From contig OX485805.1 in assembly GCA_950295325.1 (NCBI GenBank), positions 23,051,501-23,115,500 of the forward strand: a stretch of DNA of 64,000 bases. The letters are read 5' to 3'. Each line of letters opens with the position of its first letter. Within the stretch, counting starts at the first letter, position 1. The stretch comes from Polytrichum commune. Taxonomy: Eukaryota > Streptophyta > Polytrichopsida > Polytrichales > Polytrichaceae. Of the stretch, positions 32,405 through 45,884 are shown one piece after another. A program made the translations under genes and the position numbers. The notes under the pieces are model-generated. The model was not told the DNA's origin, did no database searches, and saw only the letters and a program-made list of their open reading frames with translations.

Positions 32405-34921
32405 TATATAGATTATTTTTTCTGTAGGGCATGTGGGAACCTTGTAATTTTGACTTTTTGACATAAATGGCTAGCCTTGAAGCATGACATCAAGGTCTCT
32501 AACTATGCCATAATTTTGAAACCCTCTAACTTTGTTAATGAACGTGAAATTTTTATTCTTGTCATCTTTTGTTCATGACATGGACATGCAAATCACTGTT
32601 GTTATTAGTATGCTATTATGTTGCTTTGCACCAGGCTTGATTGTAATTTCAAACTATAAACCTTGAATCCTATAGTTTGTTTGTCCTTTTTTTTTTGGGG
32701 TGCATGTGCTTCTTGTGAGGCTTATAATTAATCATACACTTTAAGGACTTTGAGAATTTGGGGATTTTTTTTGACATATAAGTAATATAGGGTAACATTA
32801 AATTAATCATTCAACAATTTATTGGATGCCAACAAACATAATGGTTTACCATTGTTTTGAAAAGTAACATGCCTTGTAATCCATTATAGTAGGTAAATAG
32901 CGCCCCCCCCCTTTGTAGAGTAATCATCCTAAGCATGTTTACCTAAGCCAACATTGAGCGTCCTAGTATTCCAATCCATTCTCTTAGTATTCGTTTATGT
33001 ATGGATCTTACTATGGTCACTCTTCTTAATTGAACACCTATATTTAGGTGATATATGACAAGATTTGTACTTGAGAATGGACACATAAAAGACACATGTT
33101 AAAATGAGATCGGGTTGTGCTCAAAATCTATCAACCATTATACGTTCAAATTATTAACACAATTGGGAGGGCCTATGTGATCACTTGATCTGAAGAAAAG
33201 AAAAAAAACTAAACTTACGTTTCTAATTACTCATAATTTTTGCATCTCAACTCCCATTCTAGACCTAGAATGACAATCTACAAGATTTGCAGTTGCTAAC
33301 CAGATGATCGCATGAGAGAATTCCCGATTCAATCCAACGGTCAAAATTGCCTATGAAGTTGACGGTGCCCACAATAGGGCCACGTGACACTTGAATAATG
33401 TCCCCTTCCCACCTAACTTTAGCCAAGACTAAAAGTTGGTTCTAACAACTGGGCCTTCACACCATCGACATTATCTAGTGTCGAGCCTAGTTGGCAAATG
33501 ATGTGGCATGGCTTAAAAGTGGAGGTTTTAAGCCCCAAGCACCGACCCTCTCATCGGTACCAAAACATGAGGCAAGAATATAGGACCTTTAAAAGTGTTG
33601 CCTCCCGCCCTTGTGATCGGTTGCTTTTTAGTCTTAGCTATGAGGGCACGAGAAGCTTCATTAACAAAAACCGATGGTAAGATAGATGAGTAGTAAGACA
33701 TTTGGGGATGGGACAAAAACTACCCAACATGTCATTGCTTGGTAGATAAAACCATGAACATGTGTGAAAGCCACTTAACTAAAACCTACTGAAAAATCTC
33801 CAAAACAAGTTCTTGTAAGTGCATTGGGATAGCCGGATGCCTCCGCTATAACCGAGGGAGCTTTACCCAGTGTTTAAGGAAGACTCTAATTATTTGGTAA
33901 AGTCAGGTGGGAAGGGGGCATAAGCTGTGTCATGTGGAACGTGGGAGCTTGCAAGTCCCCTCTCTAGCATTTATTGTCAATCCACTCATTTTGTGATCCA
34001 ATTTTTGTTTTTGTTTGTTTTTTCGGTTCCGTGCAGTCAGTCACGCTCGGAAGTTGTTGGGTCTCAAGCGTATGCAGCAGAGCTTGGCCGCAAATTGTGT
34101 TCACATAATTTGGTTTCGATTGCATAAATTGGCTTTTGTTGTGTGTGAACTGCTCTTGACCCAAAACCAGTAGCAAAGAGAACTGTGCAACAGAAAGGTC
34201 ATTATTTCAACCGAGAAGTTAGGAACGGATTTTGACCCCTTGTGCTCAGGCCACGAATGCAAAGTGGGGCACAACTGGAACCTAGAAAGTCCTTAACCCC
34301 AAAGTGACATGGAGGACAAAAAACTGTCTTTGACTATTTTCAAACCGAATTTGAAGGCAATTGTCAAACTGTTCTAGAAAAAATTCAATAACGAGCGATT
34401 GTACAAATCTGCGAGATCAACCTAACGACACCAAAAATAACAAATTTGAGGATGGGCTGTAATTTCTATGAAGTTTGATAGTTTTAGGCTATCTAGCAAC
34501 AAACTGCAAAGTTTTAGTCCACCCGACTCTTCCTTGGGCGATGGCTTCCTACATGGTTCACGTGTACTCGGAGTTCGTTGGCTGAAGATCTAGCTACTCA
34601 AGGTGGCTCGAAATTTTTCCCAAAGTTGCACTTGCTATGAGTTGTACTGTGGCCGCTTGGATTTGCATGTTTCTCACTTCACAAAATTCTCCTGAATTTC
34701 TATGAGAAATGCTCTTCTGCAAACCACTATATCACAAAAGCCCCGACGTACCTTTGATCCGTTGAGTGAGAGCCCTTCCACGCATGACTCCCGGATCACT
34801 ATGGCCCGACTTTCGTCTCTGTTCGATTGGTAAGTCTTATAGTCATGCAAGCTTGTACCATTATGCTCTAAAGCTGTCAAAATATTAGCTTGAGCCCACC
34901 ATCACACACCTCCCTTACTCT
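32405..34921. other. Intergenic DNA, nothing recognised
   Basis: Open frames of 60-70 codons on both strands at 33498-34180 have no motif. A C9 run lies at about 32902-32911. Confidence 0.4.
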
Positions 34922-36605
34922 TTGGGCAATTATGTTCATTTACTCTGCAACATAGAACCAAATCTTCGTACATTACTTCTCATGCAACACAACTCCCATC
35001 CACAAACACTCACTCACCTTCTCGATTTTCTTCCACCCTCATTATTATCACTCTACCAGACATCTTCACCCAAAGCAATACCTTCCAGCTCACCCTTATC
35101 CCCCTCACAAAACCACTTATGGACAACGGAACCCATTGCATTGCCCCACTCTCTAAACCCCCACTTCCTCTTCCTCCTCCATGACTAATTTGCAACCTCT
35201 GAAATTCCTACCTCAAGAATCAATATTCCACCAATGGCTCTTTCACATCCCTTGATGGTTATGGCAATGGCAATATAGCAAGCTCTAGTGACTACAATGA
35301 ACAAATCAACATTAACATTGTTGCCAAACTCCCAAACATCCTCAGTGTTGAACTATATGCCCTCCTGCTTGCCATCCAACACACCCAAAACGTCAACACT
35401 AATGTTCATATTGTTACCAATACTCTCACTAGTATTTACCTCCTCAATTATCACCTCCGGCAACCATCCTCTCAACACAATCATCATGATAAGCTTCTTA
35501 TTGTGACAATTCTCTTTCATTAACAACAAAGGCCACACCATATTACGATCCAAAACTATGCTCACATATTGACATCACCATATATGACATGGCATACACC
35601 CTCTCCATATAGGTTCCACAAAAGACCATGTCCCACTAACAAATACCCCTTTCCACCTCATTGGCCACCGTTCCCCCTATTAGCAAACCAACATTCCTAC
35701 CTCCTCACAACACGATGGCTCTATTCACAACCTCAAATAATATATCAAAAAAGAATACATCATTTTCTTCCCAATGCATCCAATTCAATCCCACATGTTA
35801 ACAAATGGTTACAATACAAACCTCCATCATGCTTGGTCCAATCTCTTCTAGACCTCCCCCATTGTATCATATTTCCAAACCACACAAACACTCAAACTTA
35901 GATATGGGCGCTACATGGGCAACAATCACAAACACAAAACCCTAAACAATTACACCTCTCTTCTTGGTAGTCTTTGCTGCCTTCACCAATATGACACTTG
36001 TCTCCACCTCCTTTCTTGTTGCACCAACAAACGCATTAACAACCTTCGCAACAATCGTCGGAACATAGCATTCCATGCCATTGTTGACACACTCCTCATC
36101 TATCCTACCATCAAACAATTTACCCTCATAAACATGGGCACCCAATCTAACCGACAATCTCAAAATACCCTTTCATCATGGTTGTTACCATGTTTTTGCT
36201 TCTAGAACAAATGCACATGTTGAGCCAAATTGAAACTCGATATCATGTGTGTTAAAGGTAAATCTCCTAATGACTCCCTCCCATTCACTCCCACAATTCC
36301 CTCACAATACAATGTATTGAATTTACATACTATAACGATTGATTCTCACATGACGCCTCGGCAAAGAAAACATGTGAAATATGATTCTATCATCCCCCAC
36401 CTACAAGGGCTAGGTTGAAATGCCCTACCTCTAATTCTTATTACTGCCGGCATTAGAGGTACCATCCACCAATCCTTCATTGATCTTCTTAAAGACATGG
36501 AACTACCCCAACACAAATTCAAAAACCTCATGGAAACAATTTCACTCAACACACTCAAATACTTAACTTATATTGTCCTAAACAAAAGAAAACTAGAAAG
36601 AACAT
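34922..36605 (+). pseudogene. Decayed LINE, RNase H to C-terminal domain
   Basis: This piece is colinear with the second half of a LINE polyprotein, broken by many stops and shifts. At 35347-35379 it reads VELYALLLAIQ, the conserved glutamate helix of RNase H. At about 35970-36017 it reads CCLHQYDTCLHLLSCC, a Cys/His cluster like the zinc finger seen after RNase H in this LINE type, followed by NKRINNLRNNRRN. At 36300-36605 it reads the same C-terminal domain as the 30240 copy: RQRKHVKYDSIIPHLQGLG, TAGIRGTIHQ and IVLNKRKLER, where the expected GW has become a stop (TGA). The sequence is notably C/A-rich on the plus strand. It is an older copy of the same family. Confidence 0.55.
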
Positions 36606-38151
36606 CATGTGCCAGTTGACATGCCATAGGGGGGAACCCCCTAAATTGTCCTCCTTCCACAAAACATTCACAACATGGGTCCACCTATTGAAAATTAGGC
36701 ACTAAACCATCGTCCTCTTACAGTTCCCTACGACCATGAATGAGATGGTCAACATGCTAGCCTCATGTCAACACAAAGCCGATGTTTTCTTGATTTTTTT
36801 CATTATAATCTTTTGGATTTGGACATATGAATAATTAAGAATTTGTGTGAATGGTCCTACCTGTATAAAGCTTCTATATGTATAGTCATATCTATCATAA
36901 GAGGCGTTGATTGTCTTTAGTGAGTTATGAATAGGAATAGATTGCTCTAAATGGTTTTAGGGTGATTTTGCTTCAACTTTTAGGGGTGAAATTCCCAACT
37001 TGACCCTCTAGTAGAATTGTTGCAACATGCTACATAGCACTCTTTAGCCTCGCTCATGTGTTCACTTTTTGTTTTCAATTAAACATAGTTTCTCCCTCAT
37101 TGCAATTGAAGATTTTTAGATTTGAAGCACTTTCAAATTTCAAATAAATTTTATTGTTGAGGTTCAATCATGCCTAAAATAGCATTTATACGTGCCTACT
37201 TGGGCGTTCTACCATTTGTAAAAAGGTTTAAGGTTCTACTTGATTCAAACAAACATGTCCTCAGAGAGACCAAGAATGTTGTCCTTATCCCAACCTAGGG
37301 ATTACAACTATGCCTTGTATGTCAACTCCAAATACAGTTCTCAAAGCCTACTTTAGAGTACATCTTTGATTCGAGTTGGAACCTCTAGACTAGCTAGCCA
37401 CATAAGACAAGTGACAACATAAGGCACACATCCATGAAGATAGATGATACTATTAAAACCAACATCCTAAAATCTCGGGCAATAAGTAGACATTGGCAAT
37501 GATTATGAGAACGTCCAACACCTTAATTGACATCAAGCTCCCAATGTTGGTTTTGGATCATCTACCAATCAAATTTTGAACTCTTATAAGTTTAAAACAT
37601 GAATTCAAATAAAAACATACAATGGTTATTTGAAATCCCTTGCCAATCGCTAACTATAGTCATTTAAAACTTCTTAACCCAATAATGACATCTATGTTCA
37701 GTGTTGAAAGTGACGGTTTTAGCATCATCTAGTTTCCATGGTTGCCACGAATATCTATTTCGTTGTCGTCGCAAGAGGACGAGTACGTTACACATGTATT
37801 ATGAACCTTTGAAGGTCGAGGCAGTTGATTTTGACTAGGCAATCATCACAACCCGACAACTAGTGTACATGTTTACATTATAATCTTTTAATTTTGGACA
37901 CATGGACGACATGAATTGCGTATGAACGATTTCAACTACAAAATGATGCTATCAGTATGGTTAGATTTACCATAAGAGGTCCTAATTCTCTTCATTAAGT
38001 TGCTAAATTAGTTTGAATTGTTTTGGAAATTTTGGGAAGATTTTTCTTTGGCCTTTAGGGGTTAACATGATGAACATTCTTATACTTATGCAATCACTGA
38101 TAATATGTTTATATACAAGCTTTAGCCTCCCACTTGATGTGGAATGTACAA
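36606..38151. other. Intergenic DNA, nothing recognised
   Basis: A short hairpin AGGGGG-GAA-CCCCCT at about 36630-36645 could be the decayed terminal hairpin of the preceding LINE. The rest shows no gene. Confidence 0.35.
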
Positions 38152-38654
38152 GGGTCACTTCACACACGAGACTGAGAGCCCGCGACCATTACACTTCAAG
38201 CACTCTCATTGGTGAAAAAGACGGACCCGGTCTAAGTTCGCTTCACACTACGCTTGAGGGACCAACGGAGTATGTGAATGCAAGATGGATGTGAAGTCTA
38301 CATGGATTCCTACATGGCATCGAATGGATCATGTTTCATGATCACTTGGATTATTTTCAAAAACCACCTCTTGGAGGTAGGTCTAACACAAAACCATTGG
38401 GAGACCATGGCACTCTGAACACTCACAACTATTGATTTATTCCTATTTTATCATGTGTGAGGGCCTGCATGAATAGAAATTCATTGAAATAGCATTTGGT
38501 TGAGGGCCCGGTCGCATATGACTTCACATTACACTTGAGGATCCATGACTACACTACATGATTGTGGAGGTGTGTTGGGACGGCCTTTGGACACTTTCAT
38601 TTGGGCTGTCACAATTTCATGGTCACGGCTCTTGGCTCGTGTGTGAAGTGGCCC
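38152..38654 (-). mobile_element. PIF/Harbinger-type MITE, 503 bp, copy 1
   Basis: Ends: GGGTCACTTCACACACGAG and CTCGTGTGTGAAGTGGCCC, with TAA on the right (38655-38657) and CAA on the left. It is the inverted counterpart of 51482-51984, and both have exactly 503 bases. Shared interior: CACCTCTTGGAGGTAG and TTTCATTTGGGCTGTC. Confidence 0.8.
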
Positions 38655-38928
38655 TAAGTAATTGCTGTGGATAAATGACTGACTAGGAATGCTTTTGGTG
38701 ATAGAAAGGCAAAATTTTTGAAGTAGTGATTTGTCCTCAAAACCTAATTTCCTGACAACTTTCGGAGATGACAGAGTTAAGACATCATCAAGTAGTTACC
38801 AATTTGTGGTGCTCATTAATTAACACTGATAAGTTAATGCTAATTAGATTCAAAATTGAATTAATTGATGATAGGGGGTGCTCATCACCTGAGAGCCATT
38901 TAAGTTTTGTGTCAGTAAGTACATGCTG

Positions 38929-39268
38929 TACTTTACAACACTTATTATTGTATTTGGTGTCACCATAATATGTTTTCTAATGACACTATTTATGAATAAG
39001 TGACAAGTACTATCATCCCCACTTAGTTTAGTTCATCTACTTTTGGTATATTCTGTATCCTAACATTTATGTTATGAACCATTGTTGTGGATGACTGAAA
39101 TTCGGATGAAAAACCACTTAGTAAGTGACAGTAATCGCAACATTGTGAATCTACAATTCCCAAAAACATTTGACAAGGAAGTACAAATAAGGTCAGGGTT
39201 TAATTTAGTGTCGGTGACACTACACGGGCAGTTTTCAATCAATATTGAGCAAGTCAAACAGACATAAC
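38929..39268 (+). mobile_element. CACTAAA/TTTAGTG-type MITE, family A, copy 3 (ends degraded)
   Basis: Interior motifs TCCTAACATTTATG, AACCACTTAGTAAGTGACAG and GCAACATTGTGAATCTACAA match the copies at 20995 and 62855. The right terminal fold is lost. Confidence 0.6.
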
Positions 39269-39477
39269 ACTCCTCAGCTCCTTGGCTGCATTCCGTGGGA
39301 CCATGTATCAGGCGAGCATAATTCTCCTTGAAGATTTGAATTCCTTGTTTTGGGAGAACACTCATGTTGTGTATTAATTGCAGGTTTTTTTGGACAAGAA
39401 ACTACAATTTATCAAAGTTGTTTTTAATCACACCCTCTTTCTTTGAAAAGAAGAAGGCATCATCCATCTGCTTATTA

Positions 39478-40642
39478 CTGTTCTCCCTCTTTAGTATGAC
39501 ACCTTTGGGAAACACAAAAAATGTCGTATTATCGAGGTGTTGTCTTCTCGTTAATATGATAAATGGCCTAAAATTGTCGTACTATCGAGGGAATACAAAA
39601 ACATAAGAAATATGAGTTTCAAACCATATACATTGAGTTTAGGGTTTAGGAAGTGTATGAAATAATAACTTATAACTCCAAACAAATACAAAAATTCTCA
39701 AGAACTCTTGAAATAAGAGTTCAAAGATCTCTGGTGTTGCCTACCTAAGTTAGCAACTATCATCTTCTCTAAATTCCCTACTAGCTTTTGAAAACTAATA
39801 ATTTCATTAACACCAAAATGTAAAGAGTTGTCTAATAAGAAATTAGACAACAATGATGCATGATGTTTAGCATCACTAAGCTTTACTGTAGGTGGAGCAA
39901 CATCATCCACATCTACTGTATGCAAATCAACATTAAGATCAAAGCCTTGTGCATGATTGACTCCCAAAGCGGCATCCACCAACTCATCAGTTGTCAATTC
40001 TAGCTCAGTAATCTCTTCCCCTTCCATCTGAATATAAGTCTCGATAGACATCTCATCATCACCCAATCGCAATTTTGAAATCAGAGCACCAAGTTCATCT
40101 GATTCTTCTCGCATTCTATTCTTCTCCCTTTCATCAACTAAGGCAAAATCGGCATTCCATGTTGCAAGTAATATACGCGCCATCCTCCAACAATTCCTGA
40201 TTATTTGTGCATCCAACTCACTCCATACTTCATAACTCCACATGATAGTTTGTCTGATATTGGGCACCACCTTCCTTAAGTCCTTCAATGTAGCATCATC
40301 ATATTGTGACAAAACCCACTGCAAAAGTTTCTTCTTGTATTGAATTTTGAAAGATGCTATTATAAACCCTAATTATCATTAAGTTCCCAATGATAAGTGA
40401 AGTTCTCAAGTAGTTCCCAAGTGAAAATGGATGTATTCTAGATGTACATATCATGGATGAAAGGAATTTTAGCATTTATTCCCTCTTTAATATGACAAAA
40501 TACACGCTCTAAGTGTCGTATTATCGAGTGTCATAGTCGTCTAAAAGAGGGAGTTTTGAACTAAGAAGTTTGGTCGCGCAAAAATGTGTCGTAATATCGA
40601 GGGTGTCGTCTTAACGAGTGTCGTACTAACGAGGTTAGACTG
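39478..40642 (-). mobile_element. pogo/Tigger-type transposon, 1165 bp, with transposase tail
   Basis: Ends CTGTTCTCCCTCTTTAGTAT (left) and, inward from the right, CAGTCTAACCTCGTTAGTAC, flanked by TA at 39476-39477 and 40643-40644. It encodes the C-terminal part of the transposase (39698-40324) on the minus strand. The DNA-binding and catalytic parts are deleted, so it depends on a complete relative elsewhere. Confidence 0.85.
39698..40324 (-). pseudogene. pogo/Tigger (DDE superfamily) transposase, C-terminal part
   Basis: The 208-codon frame lacks the CENP-B-type helix-turn-helix and the DDE core. What remains is the region after the last catalytic residue: IRQTIMWSYEVWSELDAQII and RNCWRMARILL, which match the helix 'A...W..V..ETI.NCWR..GI' of Tigger/jerky proteins. 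An acidic stretch (EEITELELTTDELVDA) and a basic end (LGRQHQRSLNSYFKSS) follow. The frame is intact to its stop, longer than expected by chance. The same end, frameshifted, is present in the 3129-3895 element. Confidence 0.7.
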
Positions 40643-41130
40643 TAATGTTACGGAATTAGTTGTAACCCTAAACACGATAGTTAGTGCAGCGCTGGTCCAT
40701 TGGACCAACGCATGTGAAAATATGATTAAAATAAGCACATTGAGACAACAGCCACTGCAATTAACATGCCGCCATCAGCGGGGGAGCCTCTCTTTTTGTG
40801 TTGTTTTTTTTTCCTTCTCTCTATCTATCTCTAAAGCGGTCATATAGGAAAGGTAAACAAAGTTGCAAAAATGGTCAAAAAGGTATTGGTACCTAACACG
40901 CAATGTGTCCCTTAGCGGTGAGACACTTTGGTATAAATCTATGTGTTTTTTAGGACAAGTCACAACAACCACCAAAGCTGTCGAAAAGCACTGCATCGGT
41001 GGTCATGGGCCCTCTTAGATAAGATCATGAAAAAATAAATGTATAGAATACTTAGATAAACCCTAACCAGATGAGGTAAAGGAGGAGCAAGAACCATCAC
41101 TTTAAGCGTTGAGGATTGTTATTAGCAATT
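40643..41130. other. Intergenic DNA, nothing recognised
   Basis: No supported feature. Confidence 0.4.
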
Positions 41131-41650
41131 GAAGGGGGATTTGAATGCATCAAGGTGTGCAGTTTTTTGATTTCGTATGCAAAAGTTATAAGGGTTCAAA
41201 GTTCCACTAGTAGATTGTCTAGAACAGTTAGAAAAACTTAACGTTAAGGTGCCAAACACTCTCAAAACCAGTATGTATTTCTTGTGCAATATGTTAGGAT
41301 GTTGGTTTTACCACCTTTTTTTCCCCCTTCTCGTCAACATCCTACAAATCTTCGAATTGAATTTGTTTACTCAAATACAACCACCATCAGTGATGGGATT
41401 TCAGCGTGTGAACGCATGAAGATTGGGGATTTTCACATGCAGAATCTATAAGGGTTCAAAATTTCACCGGTAGATTTTCTAGAATGGTTAAGGGGGACCT
41501 GATGTTAGGGTGTTGATAACTCTCGAAATCAATGTGTACTTCTTGTGCAAGATATCGGGATGTTGATTTTTAGCACCTTCTTTTTCCTTACCATCGACAC
41601 GTCACAAGTCTTCTTATTGAATGTGTTTACTCAAATACAACCACCACCGG
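41131..41650. repeat. Tandem duplication, two 260-bp units
   Basis: Units at about 41131-41390 and 41391-41650 share TATAAGGGTTCAAA, CTTCTTGTGCAA-like stretches and GTTTACTCAAATACAACCAC, which recurs exactly 260 bases apart. They are diverged, non-coding and of unknown origin. Confidence 0.7.
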
Positions 41651-44437
41651 GTATGAACTCGACATGATTGCCTCGAGTTGTCAAATGAGCTTTGAGGAAG
41701 ATGTTGTGATCGGGAGAAAAATTGTAGCTTAAAAGGTACTACCCATGGACTCCAAATGGATCAAGGGGGTATGCTATCCTCTCCATGCCCCGAGAGTCAC
41801 TTTGCTTGGCCACACAATTAACTTGTCCAATAGGGAGGAGATGTGAACCGGATGGTAAAGGGAGGAGAAAAGCAACAAGGGGGAAGAGGAAAGGTGCTTT
41901 AAAGGGGGAGATAAGGAGAATGGTACAAAATTGCATCACCACCTTGAGATAGGGTTAAATCTCAATGGGGTGGAGGGGGGATTCATAACATTACTTAGCT
42001 TCTTGGCTGCAATTTTTGGGACTAAGTATTAGATAAGCTTAATTCTCTTTTGATTCCGGGATTTCCCGTTAATGAGGAGCACTTAGGTTGTAAATTATAG
42101 AGATTTTGACAATCGACTATAATTCATCATAATCTTTCTTAATTGTAACCTCCTCCTTTAGAAAGTGACTAGTGTCTAGTTGCTTAGTAATTTTATGTTG
42201 TGTATCTATTGTTCACATAACATTATTCAACTACATGGTTGTGTTTCAATCTATATTTAGCAATTGGCATGGGCCTCCACTATCTTAGAAACCCTATTTC
42301 AAGGTACATGACGCCATGTACGATTAATGAACAATGCCAGTATGAATAGTAAAACTATTATGAATAAATTGTAATGTTGATATTTTCATTTGATAATGCT
42401 AGTATGATTAGTATTTCAGTGAATAATACATGGATGAACAATGTTTTGTGTGAATAGTGCCAGGACGAACAATGTTTCTTGTGAATAGTGCTTGGAGTAT
42501 AAATCCACTCAAATTTTCAAGTGTGGACTTGAATGTATGAATAATAAACAAATATTCTTACTTTGTTGAAGGACCCTATATAATAAATTTGACATATTCT
42601 CGGGTCACGAAACTGACCCGCATGAGTAAATAATTCAATGGCATCGAGGTTTATTTATGGGAGTACTTGATTATCGAGTGTTCGGCGATTGCCGTTCTCT
42701 ACATGGAGGAATATGCCTAGTAAAGATGGTGGTCAAGACCAAAACCATACATTCAAGAATTGCATCCGTATCCATTAAATGAAACTTTTTTCAAATCTTG
42801 TTCATTAAAAAAAAACAAACACTTTGTTTGTAGACACCATAATTGCCTCCCAGATTTTCAATATTTTGAGATGCAAATGCCCATTCTAAGTTCAAGGTTA
42901 TTTCCACCTACATTCTTGGAGTGAGGGCTCAAGATTAAGAAAATCTAAAAAGAAAGAAAGAAGGCGGCCCTTTTCTTTGAGAGTCAAAGTTAGAACCCCC
43001 CATAGACAAAATTCTCATAATAGAAAGTGGACTATACAAACAAATCATAGACTCCATAATAGTCACATGCATGTTTATTAAAAATGGGTGTGTGCTATCC
43101 CAACCCATTGCACTCATGCATAACAACAAATTGTTTCCCATTGTCCCCGACCTTTTCAGAACTGTGGGACACAACAAGGCAACAACCTCAGCATCACCGC
43201 CACCATCACGGTGTTCATTGTATATAGATGACAATTATATTGAAATCCTAGAGTGAATTGTTTTGATTGTATATACAAAATATAATTCTCTAGATGTACA
43301 TTCATGAATCACTTTGTATTGATAAAGTCATTGATGTATGGTGAGGGGGTTGACAATGATTGCTTCGTGCATTAACTATATGGTGTATTTGGAAGAAATA
43401 AAATTTTCTTGTAAAATGAAAGCACTACATAACTCCAATGGGTGAATGACTAAATTGAAATAACAAGTATAGATCTAGCTTCCACTACGGCTTGTTGTCC
43501 ATGATGTCAAATGACCTTGTCCACATCATCATGTATCTCGAAAAGAAATTATGGCATTTGAGACCCTGATCACACCAAACTTTTCATCTGGTTCTAGCCG
43601 TGAAAATCTTGGAGATTATGTTGAGAAATAGATGTTGGCCCACCACTTTTCACACTACTATAGCCAAAGATGCTCACAGATGGTGGCAGAGATGGCCATT
43701 GTGATCAGCCCCTACCTCTCTCATCCATCTAAAAATGAAAACTTGACCCCTATAGGTTCAATTAGATTAAATTTGGGACCTCTGAACTAATTTTGGTGTC
43801 ATATCAACTTTAAAAAAGCAATCTCCAAATTGAATTTTTCTTTTTAAGGACTTACATGTTGGACAAATGAGAGGTACGCTTGTATGCAATAGTTCTCTCT
43901 CGCCCCATCATCACGGGCAATGATTTTTAATCTCGTCCATAAATCGCCATCAATGAGATTGGTTGAATGTGAATGGCCACATACTTTTTCACCATGTGTG
44001 AAAATTTATATGGTTTAATGAAAAAGGGTTTTTTTCTCTTTTTTAAAGTTTTTGAACGTTAATACTTTCTTCTTGAAAGGGGGAAAAAGCAATGTGTGTA
44101 CAGCCTTTGCATGAGGCCATACCTTTTTGAAAGCTCTCCATATCCAGACCAATTATGCCACTCAAAATGGCTTCGGCAACAATGGAGAGAAAGAAGGATT
44201 TTATCACATGCATGCATACAGTACCTCTCATTCATTCAACATAAAACTCCTCGATATAGTATGCATACCTGAGGTTATTATTTTTAGTTGATTTGACACC
44301 AAAATCGATTTCAAAGACCCCGAATTAGTCTACTCTAAGTCATTTGAGATGAATCAACCACAAATTTGAAGGGGTGTAAAGATTTTATGTTGGGTCACAA
44401 ATAAAAAATACACTTGCATGCAGTAGTTACCTCTTTG
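41651..44437. other. Intergenic DNA, few weak repeats
   Basis: About 42340-42500 repeats GTGAATAGTGCC.GGACGAACAATG-like phrases two to three times; a relative lies near 27545 in inverted orientation. No gene is visible. Confidence 0.4.
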
Positions 44438-44438
44438 C

Positions 44439-44470
<32 letters not shown>
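44438..44470. repeat. (CAA)n microsatellite
   Basis: Eleven CAA units. Confidence 0.9.
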
Positions 44471-44471
<1 letters not shown>

Positions 44472-45136
44472 ATGGGAGCCTAGGTTAGTGAGCTAATGAT
44501 GTGTGTCTTATGGCGTCAATTGTCCCATGCCCATTTAAAACCCCTATACAACATGGGGGGTTGACCTCACATCAAAGATGTTTTATAATGTGTGGCTTGG
44601 AGACCTAGTTTAGGGTTTGCATTCCAATTTTTTTTATGAAGGGTGATTTTTAGACAACGTCTATACAGTTGGAATCAAGAATATATATAGGTCATATTCT
44701 TTTATTTTTATTTTTATTCATTTTCCTTTTTAAAATAATAATATAACATATTTCAATATGTTGAATCGAGATATGAGTCGATTTGTTAGAACTGTGAATT
44801 CTACAACATAGTGGAGAATTGGGAAAAAAAAAATTAAAATCAAGTCAATAACCATGCTACTTTCTAAAGAATAGATTTGTATCTGAATATGTAATGTTGG
44901 AGCAATTCAAAGTCCGCATCAAAACTGTTGATAGTGGATTCTTACAAACCATTTGATACAGGTGGAGTGGAATTTCAAGAGCTAGACACGGCAAGAAACT
45001 CAACTCCAATTTTTAAAATATATAAAATCAATACCTTTGAAATGACTTCAAAAAACACATTTATCAAACATTGGGTTGATTAGTCCTTTAACACCTACAT
45101 GATGGGAAAGAGTTGTTTGTTTGGCAACCACCTAAT
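44471..45136. other. Intergenic DNA, nothing recognised
   Basis: No supported feature. Confidence 0.4.
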
Positions 45137-45598
45137 CTACCTCTCCATACTAATGTGCATGTTTATGTTATAATCGTTTGAATTGGGCCCAATTATGATG
45201 TGGTGAAGCAAGAATCTGTATAAATTGGCCAAGTTGCATAGACGTAGACATGATAACGAGGGAATAAATACCTGACAAGAAACAAGTGGGTTTGGCAATC
45301 CAAGAACCAATTGCAGGGGAGGATGCCATAGTTTTGAACCTTTGAATTGTGCAGCCAGAAATATCAACACCAAGCATTGATATAACACTTGATAATGGAA
45401 GAGTGTGTTGATAGCACATCCCTCCCCCTCCCCACCCCCCTCTCCCACTCTACTAGTGGGGGGACGTGGATGGTTGAACTTTTGTATGAGCAATCCTAAT
45501 TTCACTAACATGTCATTCATATAGTCATATCCACCAATTGAGGTACACAACTTTTTTTTTAATGTCACATGTGTTGAATTATAGGCGACTCTAGACAT
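45137..45598 (-). other. 153-codon open frame, unrecognised
   Basis: A minus-strand frame runs from ATG at 45598 to 45137. It contains a glycine/glutamate run (VGEGGGEGEG) encoded by a simple CCCTCCCC stretch and then hydrophobic sequence. A second minus-strand frame (45168-45419) overlaps and reads TIQRFKTMASSPAIGSWIAK, then PTCFLSGIYSLVIMSTSMQL, which looks equally protein-like. A decayed gene with a frameshift between the two is possible. No family is recognised. Confidence 0.25.
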
Positions 45599-45884
45599 AT
45601 TTGGATTGGGTCTTTAGGGGTTAAAATAATAAATCGGTGACTTGGTCACAATATAATTGTAGCATATCATTGTGAACATGTCATATTAGACCTACAAATA
45701 AAACCTCTACACACACACAATAACTTCGTTTTGAGATGCATACTCAAGGAGCAAGTTGGGGGTTGATTGTGTCAGTTAACCCCAAATAAAATGTCGGATT
45801 TACCCCCTATTGACGTAATGTTTTTGGGTCCAGGGTCACATCATCATTACAAAATGTGACATATGTGAACGTGAATTCCATGGC

